Shown: piece by piece, positions 25,181 through 33,648 of the stretch
How the letters are laid out: every line of letters starts with the position of its first letter
How positions within the stretch are numbered: position 1 is the first letter of the stretch
Source of the DNA: an uncultured Lachnospiraceae bacterium
Lineage (GTDB): Bacteria; Bacillota; Clostridia; Lachnospirales; Lachnospiraceae
Direction: 5' to 3'
DNA length: 64,000 bases
Assembly (NCBI GenBank): GCA_900550285.1
Contig: URRW01000009.1
Location: 15,246-79,245, forward strand
Notes under the pieces: model-generated
The model's database searches: none
The model's input: the letters and a program-made list of their open reading frames with translations, nothing else
Told to the model about the DNA's origin: nothing
Program-made: the position numbers and the translations under genes

Positions 25181-25217
25181 AGAGGATGCGCTGTGAAATT
25201 TTTGCAGCGCATCCTCT
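25181..25217. promoter_or_regulatory. Perfect 13-bp hairpin directly before the MATE ribosome-binding site
   Basis: AGAGGATGCGCTG (25181-25193) pairs perfectly with its complement at 25205-25217 around an 11-base loop. It is followed at once by ATGAGGAG, not by a T tract, so it is not a plus-strand terminator. It may protect or tune the MATE message. Confidence 0.6.
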
Positions 25218-25229
25218 ATGAGGAGATTT

Positions 25230-26603
25230 ATGGGATTTTTAAGAAACAAAAGATCGTCTATCGTGGATGATGATAATTTCAGGAGCAGGGTGATTGCCCT
25301 TGTCGTGCCGATGGCGCTGCAGAATCTGATCAATGTCGGCGTCAATGCGACGGACGTGATTATGCTGGGAAGGGTCGGGGAAAAGGCGCTGTCCGGGGCT
25401 TCGCTGGCTGGACAGGTACTTTTTGTCCTGAATTTATTCCTTTTCGGCATGACCTCGGGAGCCTGCGTGCTTACCGCCCAGTACTGGGGAAAGGGCGATA
25501 AGGATTCTATCGAAAAGATACTTGGCATCGTGATCCGTCTGGCGGAGACGGCGGGCATCGCGTTTATGGCAGTGACCCTTCTTATGCCGGAGCCGATCAT
25601 GCGGATCTTTACGAACGATCCGGAGGTGATCGCAGAGGGCTGCAAATATCTGCGGATCGTGGCGCTGACCTATCCGGTGACGGTATATACGATGGGCTAT
25701 CTCAACGTGATGAAGTCCGTGGAAAAAGTGGTGATCTCCACGATCGTGTATGCAAGCTCGCTGGCGCTGAATTTTGTGATCAATGCAATTTTGATCTTCG
25801 GACTTTTGGGCGCGCCGAAGCTGGGGATCGTGGGCGCTGCGGTCGGGACGTTCTGCGCCCGTATGCTGGAGCTTTTGATCGTGCTGATCTATGCGAAACG
25901 CTGCAACCATGATGTAAAGGTACGGCTTAAATATGTGCTGCATATGGATCCGGTGCTGTTTCGGGATTTTATGCATTACTCCGGGCCTGTTATTTTAAAC
26001 GAGCTGTTCTGGGGGCTTGGCTATTCCGCAAATGCGGCAATCGTCGGCCATCTGGGAAGCAGTGCGGTGGCGGCAAATTCGGTCGCCCATGTATGCAGGC
26101 AGCTGGCACAGGTCGTGGTATTTGGTCTGGGCAATGCGACCGCGATCATGATCGGCAAGGTGATCGGGGAGGGCAGGACTGCGCTTGCGGAGGAATACGG
26201 AAGAAGATTTGTCCGCCTGTCCCTGATCGGCGGAGTGATCGGCGGGGCGCTGCTTTTGCTCATCCGTCCGCTGGTTATTTCCGGGCTTGCCTTTGAGGGA
26301 CAGACTGCGGCTTATATGAATGCGTTTCTGGGCGTCATGTCCTATTATGTGGTGGCGCAGGCGCTCAACACGGATCTGGTCGTCGGCGTATTCCGCGCGG
26401 GCGGCGATACGCGCTTTGGCATGATTCTGGACATCGCCTCCATGTGGGGCGGGTCGATCCTGATCGGCTGGCTGGCGGCGTTTGTCTTTAAATGGCCGGT
26501 CGTCGTAGTTTATGTGATCCTTTTGTCGGACGAGATCATCAAGCTTCCGATCTGTCTGTGGAGATATAAGCAGAAGAAATGGCTTAAAAATGTGACGAGA
26601 TAA
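25230..26603 (+). CDS. MATE-family efflux transporter
   Basis: 457 residues, 12 predicted membrane helices in two six-helix halves (RVIALVVPMALQNLINVG near residue 22, and a second half starting with FMHYSGPVILNELFWGLGY). NorM/DinF-like proteins export drugs, flavins or other cations with sodium or protons. The start at 25230 is preferred because GAGGAG lies six bases upstream; an upstream ATG four codons earlier overlaps the hairpin. Substrate unknown. Confidence 0.92.
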   Translation: MGFLRNKRSSIVDDDNFRSRVIALVVPMALQNLINVGVNATDVIMLGRVGEKALSGASLAGQVLFVLNLFLFGMTSGACVLTAQYWGKGDKDSIEKILGIVIRLAETAGIAFMAVTLLMPEPIMRIFTNDPEVIAEGCKYLRIVALTYPVTVYTMGYLNVMKSVEKVVISTIVYASSLALNFVINAILIFGLLGAPKLGIVGAAVGTFCARMLELLIVLIYAKRCNHDVKVRLKYVLHMDPVLFRDFMHYSGPVILNELFWGLGYSANAAIVGHLGSSAVAANSVAHVCRQLAQVVVFGLGNATAIMIGKVIGEGRTALAEEYGRRFVRLSLIGGVIGGALLLLIRPLVISGLAFEGQTAAYMNAFLGVMSYYVVAQALNTDLVVGVFRAGGDTRFGMILDIASMWGGSILIGWLAAFVFKWPVVVVYVILLSDEIIKLPICLWRYKQKKWLKNVTR

Positions 26604-26658
26604 AAATATGGGGAAATGAAGCCTGCGGGAGGGCGGATTAGGGAAGGAGGCAGACCTT

Positions 26659-26904
26659 ATGTGCAATCTGTCCGGATATGTTGAAAAAAGAGCGATTGAA
26701 CGGGGGATGGAGTGCGGGATTAAGCAGGGAATTGAACAAGGACTGGAACAAGGACTGGAACAAGGACTGGAACAGGGACTGGCAGCGCTGGTACAGACGC
26801 TGAAACCCATTTATGAGTTTGAGAAATTGTATCAGGCAGTGATTCAAAATCCGGTTTATGCGAATGTGATAAGAGAAGAGGTTTATCGCCTGTATGAGAA
26901 GTAA
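26659..26904 (+). CDS. Small protein with tandem GLEQ repeats (Rpn/PD-(D/E)XK nuclease tail-like)
   Basis: 81 residues with a strong GGAAGGAGG site. The first 30 residues (MCNLSGYVEKRAIERG) and the G-x-E-x-G helical repeats resemble the C-terminal tail of Rpn/PDDEXK-type transposase-associated nucleases, which occur widely as free-standing small genes in Lachnospiraceae. A 12-bp unit coding for QGLE is present four times at about 26740-26785. No nuclease motif remains. It could be a relic or a functional small coiled-coil protein. Confidence 0.65.
   Translation: MCNLSGYVEKRAIERGMECGIKQGIEQGLEQGLEQGLEQGLAALVQTLKPIYEFEKLYQAVIQNPVYANVIREEVYRLYEK
26740..26785 (+). repeat. 12-bp tandem repeat coding for (E)QGL
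   Basis: CAAGGACTGGAA repeats nearly exactly four times within the small gene, adding one GLEQ tetrapeptide each. Such arrays change copy number easily. Confidence 0.85.
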
Positions 26905-26953
26905 GGAGGATTGACAGAAGCTGCCGGAGCGATTTTTATGATGGCGTTTTACG

Positions 26954-26991
26954 ATAACGGTCAGGAAATTTGGTTTCCTGACCGTTATTTT
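26954..26991. terminator. Strong hairpin terminator
   Basis: ATAACGGTCAGGAAA pairs perfectly with its complement (26974-26988) around TTTGG and is followed by a short T run. The rest of the 333-base gap to comEA holds one more small hairpin and the comEA promoter. Confidence 0.85.
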
Positions 26992-27029
26992 AAAGTACAA
27001 AATTTCCCTGACTGCCGGAGGGGACATAT

Positions 27030-27055
27030 GCTGTAATACGGGGTACAGCTTTTTT
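27030..27055 (+). terminator. Small hairpin with T tract
   Basis: GCTGTA (27030-27035) pairs with TACAGC (27044-27049), followed by six Ts. Second terminator in the gap. Confidence 0.6.
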
Positions 27056-27149
27056 GACAGAAGATCACGTTTTTTTGGCCGCTGGCAAAGTGCGGCAGAG
27101 ATGCTGTGGACGGGCGCCGGAGATTTTGTGAAATAGGAGCAATTTTTGC

Positions 27150-27178
27150 TTGTCAAAATCCCGGTTGTAGCATACAAT
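27150..27178 (+). promoter_or_regulatory. Predicted promoter of the comEA operon
   Basis: TTGTCA (27150-27155), 17-base spacer, TACAAT (27173-27178), 60 bases before the comEA start. Confidence 0.6.
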
Positions 27179-27237
27179 GAACCTATGCGGTGTGATATGG
27201 GGTCCTTTTCATGGAATGACTGAAAAGGAGATAAAAA

Positions 27238-27990
27238 ATGCCGATATTTCATTTGATGAAAAAAGCGCCCGGAACAGCTTTGTTTTTGGTGCTTTTGTTT
27301 GTTACTGTTTTTTTGCCGGGCTGCGGGAAAGACGAAGGGGATCTGTTTTCATCGTCAGGCGGCGCAGCGGAAACGGCGGCTTTTTTTGATGTTGCGGACA
27401 GCGGGAGCGCGGACGGGGAAGCGGAAAAAAGCAGTTCTCCGGCAGAAGCGGAGGAAGGCTTAAAAGACGATGGGACAGCACCGGTAGACGCTTTGCGGGA
27501 AACCGCAGAGGAGATGGAAGCGGTTATCGTCCATATCTGCGGGGCAGTGGCGGAACCGGGCGTTTATGAGCTGGAAGTGGGCAGCCGCGTGATGGACGCG
27601 GTAAAAGCCGGCGGCGGTTTTTTGCCGGAGGCGGATCAGGACAGCTGCAATCTGGCAGAGCCTGTGGCGGATGGCTGTCAGATTTATATTATGACAAAAG
27701 AAGAGAGCCTTGAAGCAAAGGCAGCAGGAAGGACGGCGGGGATACAGCGGGCCGGACAGGCGGGCACAGGACAGGCTGGCGGTCAGGCAGAAGGCGCAGG
27801 CAGAGTCAACCTGAATACTGCGGACAAGGCGGCGCTGATGACGCTGCCGGGCATCGGGGAGAGCCGCGCGGACGATATTCTGGAATGGCGCAGCAAAAAC
27901 GGCCGTTTTGAGAAGCCGGAGGATATTATGAAGGTCAGCGGCATTAAGGAAGGCGCTTTTGAAAAAATAAAAGATAAGATCACAGTATAG
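27238..27990 (+). CDS. comEA: ComEA-like lipoprotein (SLBB and helix-hairpin-helix)
   Basis: 250 residues. An export signal ends in the lipobox LPGC near residue 29, so the protein is a lipoprotein instead of the usual membrane-anchored form. An SLBB domain follows a 60-residue acidic linker (IVHICGAVAEPGVYELEVG), and the C-terminal 65 residues hold two helix-hairpin-helix motifs: RVNLNTADKAALMTLPGIG and FEKPEDIMKVSGIKEG, which bind duplex DNA non-specifically. ComEA receives DNA outside the cell and hands it to ComEC, whose gene lies 3.2 kb downstream in the same direction. AAAAGGAG precedes the start. Confidence 0.92.
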   Translation: MPIFHLMKKAPGTALFLVLLFVTVFLPGCGKDEGDLFSSSGGAAETAAFFDVADSGSADGEAEKSSSPAEAEEGLKDDGTAPVDALRETAEEMEAVIVHICGAVAEPGVYELEVGSRVMDAVKAGGGFLPEADQDSCNLAEPVADGCQIYIMTKEESLEAKAAGRTAGIQRAGQAGTGQAGGQAEGAGRVNLNTADKAALMTLPGIGESRADDILEWRSKNGRFEKPEDIMKVSGIKEGAFEKIKDKITV

Positions 27991-28019
27991 GGATGCCGGA
28001 AGGCAGAATGGGAGAAGAA

Positions 28020-28709
28020 ATGGGAAGAAAAGTTTTGGTTGTGGACGACGAGAAGCTGATCGTGAAAGGGATCCGGTTCAGTCTGGAGCAGGACGGCATG
28101 GAAGTGACCTGCGCTTACGACGGGGAAGAGGCGCTTCAGTATGCAAAGGAGCAGCAGTTTGACATTATTTTGCTGGACATCATGCTGCCGAAGCTGAGCG
28201 GGACGGAGGTATGCCAGCAGATCCGCGAATTTTCCAACGTCCCGATCGTGATGCTCACAGCCAAAAGCGACGACATGGATAAGATCATGGGGCTGGAATA
28301 CGGCGCGGACGATTATATCACAAAGCCCTTCAATATTTTGGAGGTAAAGGCGCGGATCAAGGCGATCATGCGGCGCACGGCGGTAAGGGAGACGCCAAAG
28401 GCGCAGGAAAATATGCTGGAAAGCGGGGATATGCGGATGGACTGCGACAGCCGCCGCGTCAGCATTGCCGGGCGGGAAGTAAATCTGACGGCAAAGGAAT
28501 TTGACGTTCTGGAGCTGCTGATCCGCAATCCAAACAAGGTTTACAGCCGGGAGAAGCTGCTGAACCTGGTCTGGGGCGCGGATTATCCGGGGGATGCGCG
28601 CACGGTGGACGTCCATATCCGCCGTCTCCGCGAAAAGATCGAGATAAACCCAAGCGAGCCCAGATATGTTCATACAAAGTGGGGCGTGGGATATTTTTTC
28701 CATGCGTAA
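28020..28709 (+). CDS. OmpR/PhoB-family response regulator
   Basis: 229 residues. Receiver domain: VVDDEK acidic pair near residues 8-9, phosphoacceptor Asp53 in LLDIMLPKLSG, Thr in MLTAKS and Lys in YITKPF. The C-terminal winged helix contains NLTAKEFDVLELLIRNPNKV and ends RYVHTKWGVGYFF, as in PhoB-type regulators. Start 28020 is set by GGGAGAAGAA; an ATG at 27993 lies three bases behind comEA. It works with the kinase 36 bases downstream. Confidence 0.95.
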   Translation: MGRKVLVVDDEKLIVKGIRFSLEQDGMEVTCAYDGEEALQYAKEQQFDIILLDIMLPKLSGTEVCQQIREFSNVPIVMLTAKSDDMDKIMGLEYGADDYITKPFNILEVKARIKAIMRRTAVRETPKAQENMLESGDMRMDCDSRRVSIAGREVNLTAKEFDVLELLIRNPNKVYSREKLLNLVWGADYPGDARTVDVHIRRLREKIEINPSEPRYVHTKWGVGYFFHA

Positions 28710-28745
28710 AAGCAAACCTGTTTCTGATTCCGGAGCCTTGTATTT

Positions 28746-30224
28746 ATGAATTTTCACTTAAAAAAAGACGGATTTATCCAAAAACTTCTTTATAAGATCC
28801 CGGTGCTGCGAAGCCTTAAGGCATATATTTTTGTGCTCATGCTGATCATCGGGATCGTTCCAAGCGACATCATGCGGGTGGGCATTCTGGAAAATTATGA
28901 GGAACGGGCGGTGAGCCTGCGGGCTTCCGATGTTTCTTCGCAGTACCGGATCATCGCGGATCACCTGCTCAATTACAATTACCTGCAGGACAATACGTCG
29001 GAGGTAATAAACGCGGAGCTGGAACAGATGTCTAATCTGTATGACGGGCGGGTGCTTATCATCAACGGGAATTTCCGGATCGTCAAGGACACCTACGGCA
29101 TGAGCGAGGGAAAGACAATGATCTCCGAAGAGGTGATCCGGTGCTTTAAGGGAGAGAGCGCGGTGCGCTACGACAAGAAAAACGGCTACATCGAAACGAC
29201 CGTTCCGATCGTGGAAAAAACAGACGGCGACGGCAGCGGGGGGTTAAGGGTGCGCGGCGTGATTCTGGCGAGCGCGTCTACGGACAGCATCGTATCGACG
29301 ATGGATATTTTGAGGCGGAAGGCGCTGATTTTGGAGATCGTGATGGGAATCGTGATCGTGGGGATCGTATTTTTCTTTTCCCATATTTTGTTAAAGCCGT
29401 TCAAGCGGGTGACGCAGGCGATCAGCGAGGTCAAGGACGGCTTTACGGACGAGCCGATCTCGGTTCCCGATTATCTGGAAACGGAGCATATCGTGGATGC
29501 GTTCAATCAGCTTCTGGGGCGGATGAAGGTCATCAACGATTCCAGGCAGGAGTTTGTTTCAAACGTCTCCCACGAGCTGAAGACGCCGATGACGTCTGTT
29601 AAGGTGCTGGCGGATTCCCTGAATCAGCAGCCGGACGCGCCGGTGGAGCTGTACCGTGAATTTATGGCGGACATCACAGAGGAGATCGAGCGGGAGAATA
29701 AGATCATCAACGACCTGCTTTCTCTTGTGAAAATGGACAAGACCGAGGGCGTTATGAACATTTCGACCGTGGACATCAACAGCCTTTTGGAAACGACGTT
29801 AAAAAGGCTCCGCCCGATCGCGCGCAAGAGAGACATCGAGGTGGTGCTGGAAAGCCTCCGTCCCGTGACGGCAGAGGTAGACGAAGTCAAGATGTCCCAG
29901 ATTTTTACGAATCTGGTGGAAAATGCGATCAAGTACAACCGGGAGCACGGATGGGTCAAGGTGCTTCTGGACGCGGACCATCAGTTTTTTACCGTGGAAA
30001 TCTCGGATTCGGGCATCGGCATCCCGCAGGAGGATTACGAGCATATCTATGAGCGGTTTTTCAGGGTGGACAAGTCCCATTCGAGGGAGATCGGCGGGAC
30101 GGGCTTAGGGCTTGCAATCACAAGAAACGCAGTGCTGCTGCACCGCGGCTCGATCAAGGTCAGCAGCGTGGAAGGTCAGGGAACCTGTTTTATCGTAAAA
30201 ATTCCGCTGACCTATATCAGATAG
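28746..30224 (+). CDS. Sensor histidine kinase with HAMP domain
   Basis: 492 residues. Two membrane helices (about 22-45 and 196-217) flank a 150-residue extracytoplasmic sensor; HAMP follows (LLKPFKRVTQAISEVKDG). The phosphoacceptor is His276 in NVSHELKTPMTS. The ATPase domain has the N box NLVENAIKYN, G1 DSGIGIPQED and G2 GGTGLGLAI, all intact. The architecture is WalK/PhoR-like without a PAS domain. Paired with the upstream regulator and followed after 11 bases by a GerMN lipoprotein, which may modulate its sensor, as lipoprotein partners of WalK-type kinases do. Confidence 0.95.
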   Translation: MNFHLKKDGFIQKLLYKIPVLRSLKAYIFVLMLIIGIVPSDIMRVGILENYEERAVSLRASDVSSQYRIIADHLLNYNYLQDNTSEVINAELEQMSNLYDGRVLIINGNFRIVKDTYGMSEGKTMISEEVIRCFKGESAVRYDKKNGYIETTVPIVEKTDGDGSGGLRVRGVILASASTDSIVSTMDILRRKALILEIVMGIVIVGIVFFFSHILLKPFKRVTQAISEVKDGFTDEPISVPDYLETEHIVDAFNQLLGRMKVINDSRQEFVSNVSHELKTPMTSVKVLADSLNQQPDAPVELYREFMADITEEIERENKIINDLLSLVKMDKTEGVMNISTVDINSLLETTLKRLRPIARKRDIEVVLESLRPVTAEVDEVKMSQIFTNLVENAIKYNREHGWVKVLLDADHQFFTVEISDSGIGIPQEDYEHIYERFFRVDKSHSREIGGTGLGLAITRNAVLLHRGSIKVSSVEGQGTCFIVKIPLTYIR

Positions 30225-30235
30225 GAGGAGACGGC

Positions 30236-31189
30236 ATGAAGCTGAGAAAAACGATGCGGGGCTTCCGGCGGGCGGCTCTCTGCGCAGCGCTGTGCCTGTC
30301 CGTTCTGGTAGGCTGCGGCGGGAAGCCGGAGGAGGAAGCGGCATCCATATCCGTTTATTATATCAACAAAGAAGAGACGAGGATCACGGCGGTGGAGAAG
30401 CCGCTGGAAGGCGATACACTGGAACAGCAGACGCAGAATGTGCTGGAAATGCTGGCGGAAAATCCTGTGGAGCTTTCCCTGCGCACAACGGTAAACGGCT
30501 TTTCAATCAAGAGCTGGGAGGTAAAGGACGCCCAGCTTGTGCTGGACATGAGCACGGAATATAAAAAGCTTTCGGCAACTGCGGAGGTGCTCATCCGCGC
30601 GGCGATCGTGCGGACGATGACGCAGCTGGAAGGGATTGAAAACGTCTCGTTTACGGTAGGCGGGGAGGCGCTGACGGACAGCCTTGGCAGCATTGTAGGG
30701 CCGATGACGGCGGATATGTTTATCGACAATGCGGGCAAGGAGATCAACGCCTATGAAAAGACGCGGCTGAAGCTTTATTTTGCGGACGGGACGGGGGAGA
30801 GGCTCGTGGAGGTCATCTCCCAGCCGATCGTTTACAGCAGCAATATTTCCATGGAAAAGCTGGTTTTGGAGCAGCTGATCGCAGGACCGTCCGCAGAGGA
30901 CGGCGAGGCTTACGCGGTGCTCAGCTCTGCGACGAAGGTGCTGGGCGTGACGGTCAAGGACGGCGTATGCTATGTCAACTTCGACGAAAACGCGCTGACG
31001 CCGGTGGGGAATGCGACGGCGCAGGTGCAGATCTATGCGATCGTCAATTCGCTGGCGGAGCTGCCGAACATCAACCGGGTGCAGATTGCCGTGGGCGGAA
31101 AGACGGACGTCCTGTTTGGCGAAAAAATACAGCTTTCCACCGTGTTTGACCGGAATCTGGATCTGGTGTACGGAACGGAGGAAAAATAA
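30236..31189 (+). CDS. GerMN-domain lipoprotein
   Basis: 317 residues. Signal sequence with basic start and lipobox VLVGCGG (Cys near residue 24). Two GerMN domains, at about 60-155 and 195-300, each with the repeated pattern LEQLIAGPSAEDGEAYAVL / VNFDENAL that marks the family. GerM of Bacillus subtilis acts in sporulation and germination; LpqB of Actinobacteria, which also carries GerMN, binds the sensor of MtrB. By analogy this protein may act on the adjacent kinase. GATAGGAGGAGACGGC precedes the start. Confidence 0.88.
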   Translation: MKLRKTMRGFRRAALCAALCLSVLVGCGGKPEEEAASISVYYINKEETRITAVEKPLEGDTLEQQTQNVLEMLAENPVELSLRTTVNGFSIKSWEVKDAQLVLDMSTEYKKLSATAEVLIRAAIVRTMTQLEGIENVSFTVGGEALTDSLGSIVGPMTADMFIDNAGKEINAYEKTRLKLYFADGTGERLVEVISQPIVYSSNISMEKLVLEQLIAGPSAEDGEAYAVLSSATKVLGVTVKDGVCYVNFDENALTPVGNATAQVQIYAIVNSLAELPNINRVQIAVGGKTDVLFGEKIQLSTVFDRNLDLVYGTEEK

Positions 31190-31209
31190 AGGTTTCATTC
31201 AGAAGACCA

Positions 31210-33528
31210 TTGTGCGCAGCGCTTCTGGTTTTCCTGATAGTCCGGACGGCGTTTGCAGGGCTGTCGGGAGAACCGTTCCCGGAGTATAGCGGGCGGGAAG
31301 GGGAGCGGCTGCGCGTAACAGGAATTGTCTCAGCGCCATATGAGCCGGCGGACGGTTCGATGGAGGGGGCTTCTTTTTATCTGTCCCAAATCGAAGGATT
31401 TTCAGAAAAATCTCAAAAAATCATTTGTTATCCGGAAAAAAATATAAAAACCATGCCGAGGGCAGGCAGCCGCGTGCAGGTGGAAGGAAAGGCAAAGCCC
31501 TTTCGGAAGGCTTCCAATCCCGGCGAATTTGACGCGGCGGCATATTATGGCAGAAAGGGAATCCTGTTTTCCCTGCAGGATACGGAGATTTTGCGGGAAA
31601 GCAGCTCCTACAGCCGGGCAGGGGAGCTGTTGGCAAGGCTGCGCCATTGGGCGGACGCCTGTTTTTTGCGCGTGCTTGGGAAAAAGGACGGGGCGACGGC
31701 GTCCGCCATGGTTCTGGGCGTTAAAAGGCAGATGGACGAGGAGGTAAAGGCGCTGTATGCGGGGGCCGGGATCAGCCATCTGCTGAGCATTTCCGGGCTG
31801 CATCTGTCCCTGATCGGGATGGGGCTGTTTGGGCTGCTGCACCGGCTGTTTCGGCGGCTGCCGCGCCGGATCCTGCGCGGGCATGCCATAGCGCTGTGGA
31901 CAGCCTCCGGCGCTTCGGCGCTTGTTTTGTATGCTTATGCGCAGATGACGGGCATGAGCGTTTCCACAAGCCGCGCGCTGGCGATGTTTGTCCTGCTTCT
32001 GGGTGCGCGGCTTGCAGGCAGGACGACGGATCTGGCGACGTCCCTGACGGTGGCTGCGGCGCTTATCCTGACTCAAAATCCGCAGAATATTTACGACGCA
32101 GGCTTTCAGCTGTCTTTTTCGGCAGTGGCAGGGATCGCGGCGGCAGTGCCGGTGATGCAGGAAGGATGGGAGAGCCGGCGGCTGGGAAGGGCGCAGGATT
32201 TTTCGGGAAGGCTGCGCCGCTTCGGGGCAGGGCTTTGGAAAAATGCGCTGGCAAGCTTTGGGATCACGCTTGTGATGCTGCCCTTTCTTCTGGCGCACTA
32301 TTATGCATGGAGCCCATGGTCGGCGGCAGCGAATCTGGCGGTCATCCCGCTGATGGGGATTTTGCTGCCGTGCCTATTTGGGATTCTGGCGGCAGGCGGG
32401 ATCGGGGAGCTGGCGGCAGCGCTGGGGACAGGCATTATTTCAGAGCTGGTTTTGGGGCTTTCCGACGCAGCGGCAGCCGGAACCGCCCTGCTTGCAAAAG
32501 GGATTTTGGGATGCTATGAAGCAATCTGCCGCATCCTGCTTAAGCTGCCCTTTTCAGTGGTGCATACCGGAGCGCCCAAGGCTGCCGCGCTGATCGTGTT
32601 TTTTGCAGGGCTGGCGCTGCTTTTATGGAAAGGAAAGATGCAAAAGCCCGTATGGCGGCTTTTGTGCGCGGCAGGGCTGACCTGTGTGTTTTTGATCCGC
32701 TTTCCGGAAGGGCTGCGGATCACAATGCTGGACGTGGGGCAGGGAGCGTGCGTCTGTGTGGAGACGCCCTCCCGGGAGGTGTATCTGCTGGATGCAGGCA
32801 GCACCTCAAAAAATGATACCGGGAACGGACAGATTGTGCCCTATCTGAAATACAGGGGCGTAAAAGCGTTGGACGGGATCTTTGTGAGTCACTGGGATGC
32901 GGATCATATCAATGGAATTGAAGCGGTACTGGACTGGTCAACGCTTGAAAATGTGTCGGTAAAACGGCTGTTGCTGCCGGATACGGGGTTAAAGGATGAA
33001 GCGCTGGCAGAGCTTTTGGCACTTGCCGGAAAGCATGGGGTGCCGGTGGAATATGTGTCTGCGGGCAGCGTGACAAAGTCCGGGAAGGTAAGGCTTTTTT
33101 GTTTTCATCCGCCGGCAGGCAAAACAGAGGAGGACAGGAATGCGGTTTCGATGGTTCTGCGGCTGGAATATGGGGGATTTTCCGCGCTGTTTACCGGGGA
33201 TTTGGAAGAGGAGGGAGAGGAATGGATGGTGCAGCGCTATGGGAGCGCGCTGGAAAGCACGGTTCTGGACGCGGGACACCACGGAAGCGGGAATGCGACA
33301 AAAGACGGCTTTCTGGATGCGGTAAAGCCCAAGGCAGTGCTGATCTCCTGCGGAAAGGACAATTCCTATGGACATCCGGCAAAGGAGATGATCGCCCGGG
33401 TGGAAAAAAGGCGGATCCCATGGTATGTGACGGCGCGGGACGGAGCGTTGACCATAAAAGTCAATAGGAATGGGGAACGCTTTTTCATCGTTCCGTTTAC
33501 GGAGCGCAGGCAGGGGAAGGAACCGTGA
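31210..33528 (+). CDS. comEC: ComEC/Rec2 DNA-uptake channel protein; start codon unusual
   Basis: 772 residues from TTG 31210. Domains: DUF4131 (about 20-100), the competence membrane channel with about ten helices (125-470, including AGISHLLSISGLHLSLIG) and a C-terminal metallo-beta-lactamase-like nuclease domain (500-750) with HWDADHINGIEAV (HxDxDH) and TVLDAGHHGSGN. ComEC moves one DNA strand across the membrane. The frame is open upstream but holds no ATG, GTG or other TTG: the codon four bases after GGAGG, where homologues begin with M-x-RRPLC, is ATA (31186-31188), overlapping the GerMN stop. Either ATA or the poorly placed TTG must serve, or translation is impaired. Confidence 0.9.
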   Translation: MCAALLVFLIVRTAFAGLSGEPFPEYSGREGERLRVTGIVSAPYEPADGSMEGASFYLSQIEGFSEKSQKIICYPEKNIKTMPRAGSRVQVEGKAKPFRKASNPGEFDAAAYYGRKGILFSLQDTEILRESSSYSRAGELLARLRHWADACFLRVLGKKDGATASAMVLGVKRQMDEEVKALYAGAGISHLLSISGLHLSLIGMGLFGLLHRLFRRLPRRILRGHAIALWTASGASALVLYAYAQMTGMSVSTSRALAMFVLLLGARLAGRTTDLATSLTVAAALILTQNPQNIYDAGFQLSFSAVAGIAAAVPVMQEGWESRRLGRAQDFSGRLRRFGAGLWKNALASFGITLVMLPFLLAHYYAWSPWSAAANLAVIPLMGILLPCLFGILAAGGIGELAAALGTGIISELVLGLSDAAAAGTALLAKGILGCYEAICRILLKLPFSVVHTGAPKAAALIVFFAGLALLLWKGKMQKPVWRLLCAAGLTCVFLIRFPEGLRITMLDVGQGACVCVETPSREVYLLDAGSTSKNDTGNGQIVPYLKYRGVKALDGIFVSHWDADHINGIEAVLDWSTLENVSVKRLLLPDTGLKDEALAELLALAGKHGVPVEYVSAGSVTKSGKVRLFCFHPPAGKTEEDRNAVSMVLRLEYGGFSALFTGDLEEEGEEWMVQRYGSALESTVLDAGHHGSGNATKDGFLDAVKPKAVLISCGKDNSYGHPAKEMIARVEKRRIPWYVTARDGALTIKVNRNGERFFIVPFTERRQGKEP

Positions 33529-33587
33529 GTTATGGCCCGCCGGATTGCCGGTGAACCGCAGCAGCCGTGATGGCGGCGTTTCTCCCC

Positions 33588-33616
33588 TTGCCTTGGCAGG
33601 AAAGATGCGGTATAAT
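33588..33616 (+). promoter_or_regulatory. Predicted argS promoter
   Basis: TTGCCT (33588-33593), 17-base spacer, TATAAT (33611-33616). The leader to the start codon is only about 26 bases, which excludes a T-box. Confidence 0.65.
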
Positions 33617-33648
33617 TTGAAATACACTTGGACGGCTGGAGGTACGAG

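Noticed and set aside
31402..32298. Minus-strand open frame of about 298 codons inside comEC
   Set aside because: Opposite a conserved membrane domain, of low-complexity composition (His, Gln, Arg, Pro rich), typical of a shadow in GC-rich coding sequence.
33529..33648. T-box leaders before argS, asnA or glnS
   Set aside because: The argS leader is too short, and none of the three has the T-box sequence or a specifier stem with terminator.
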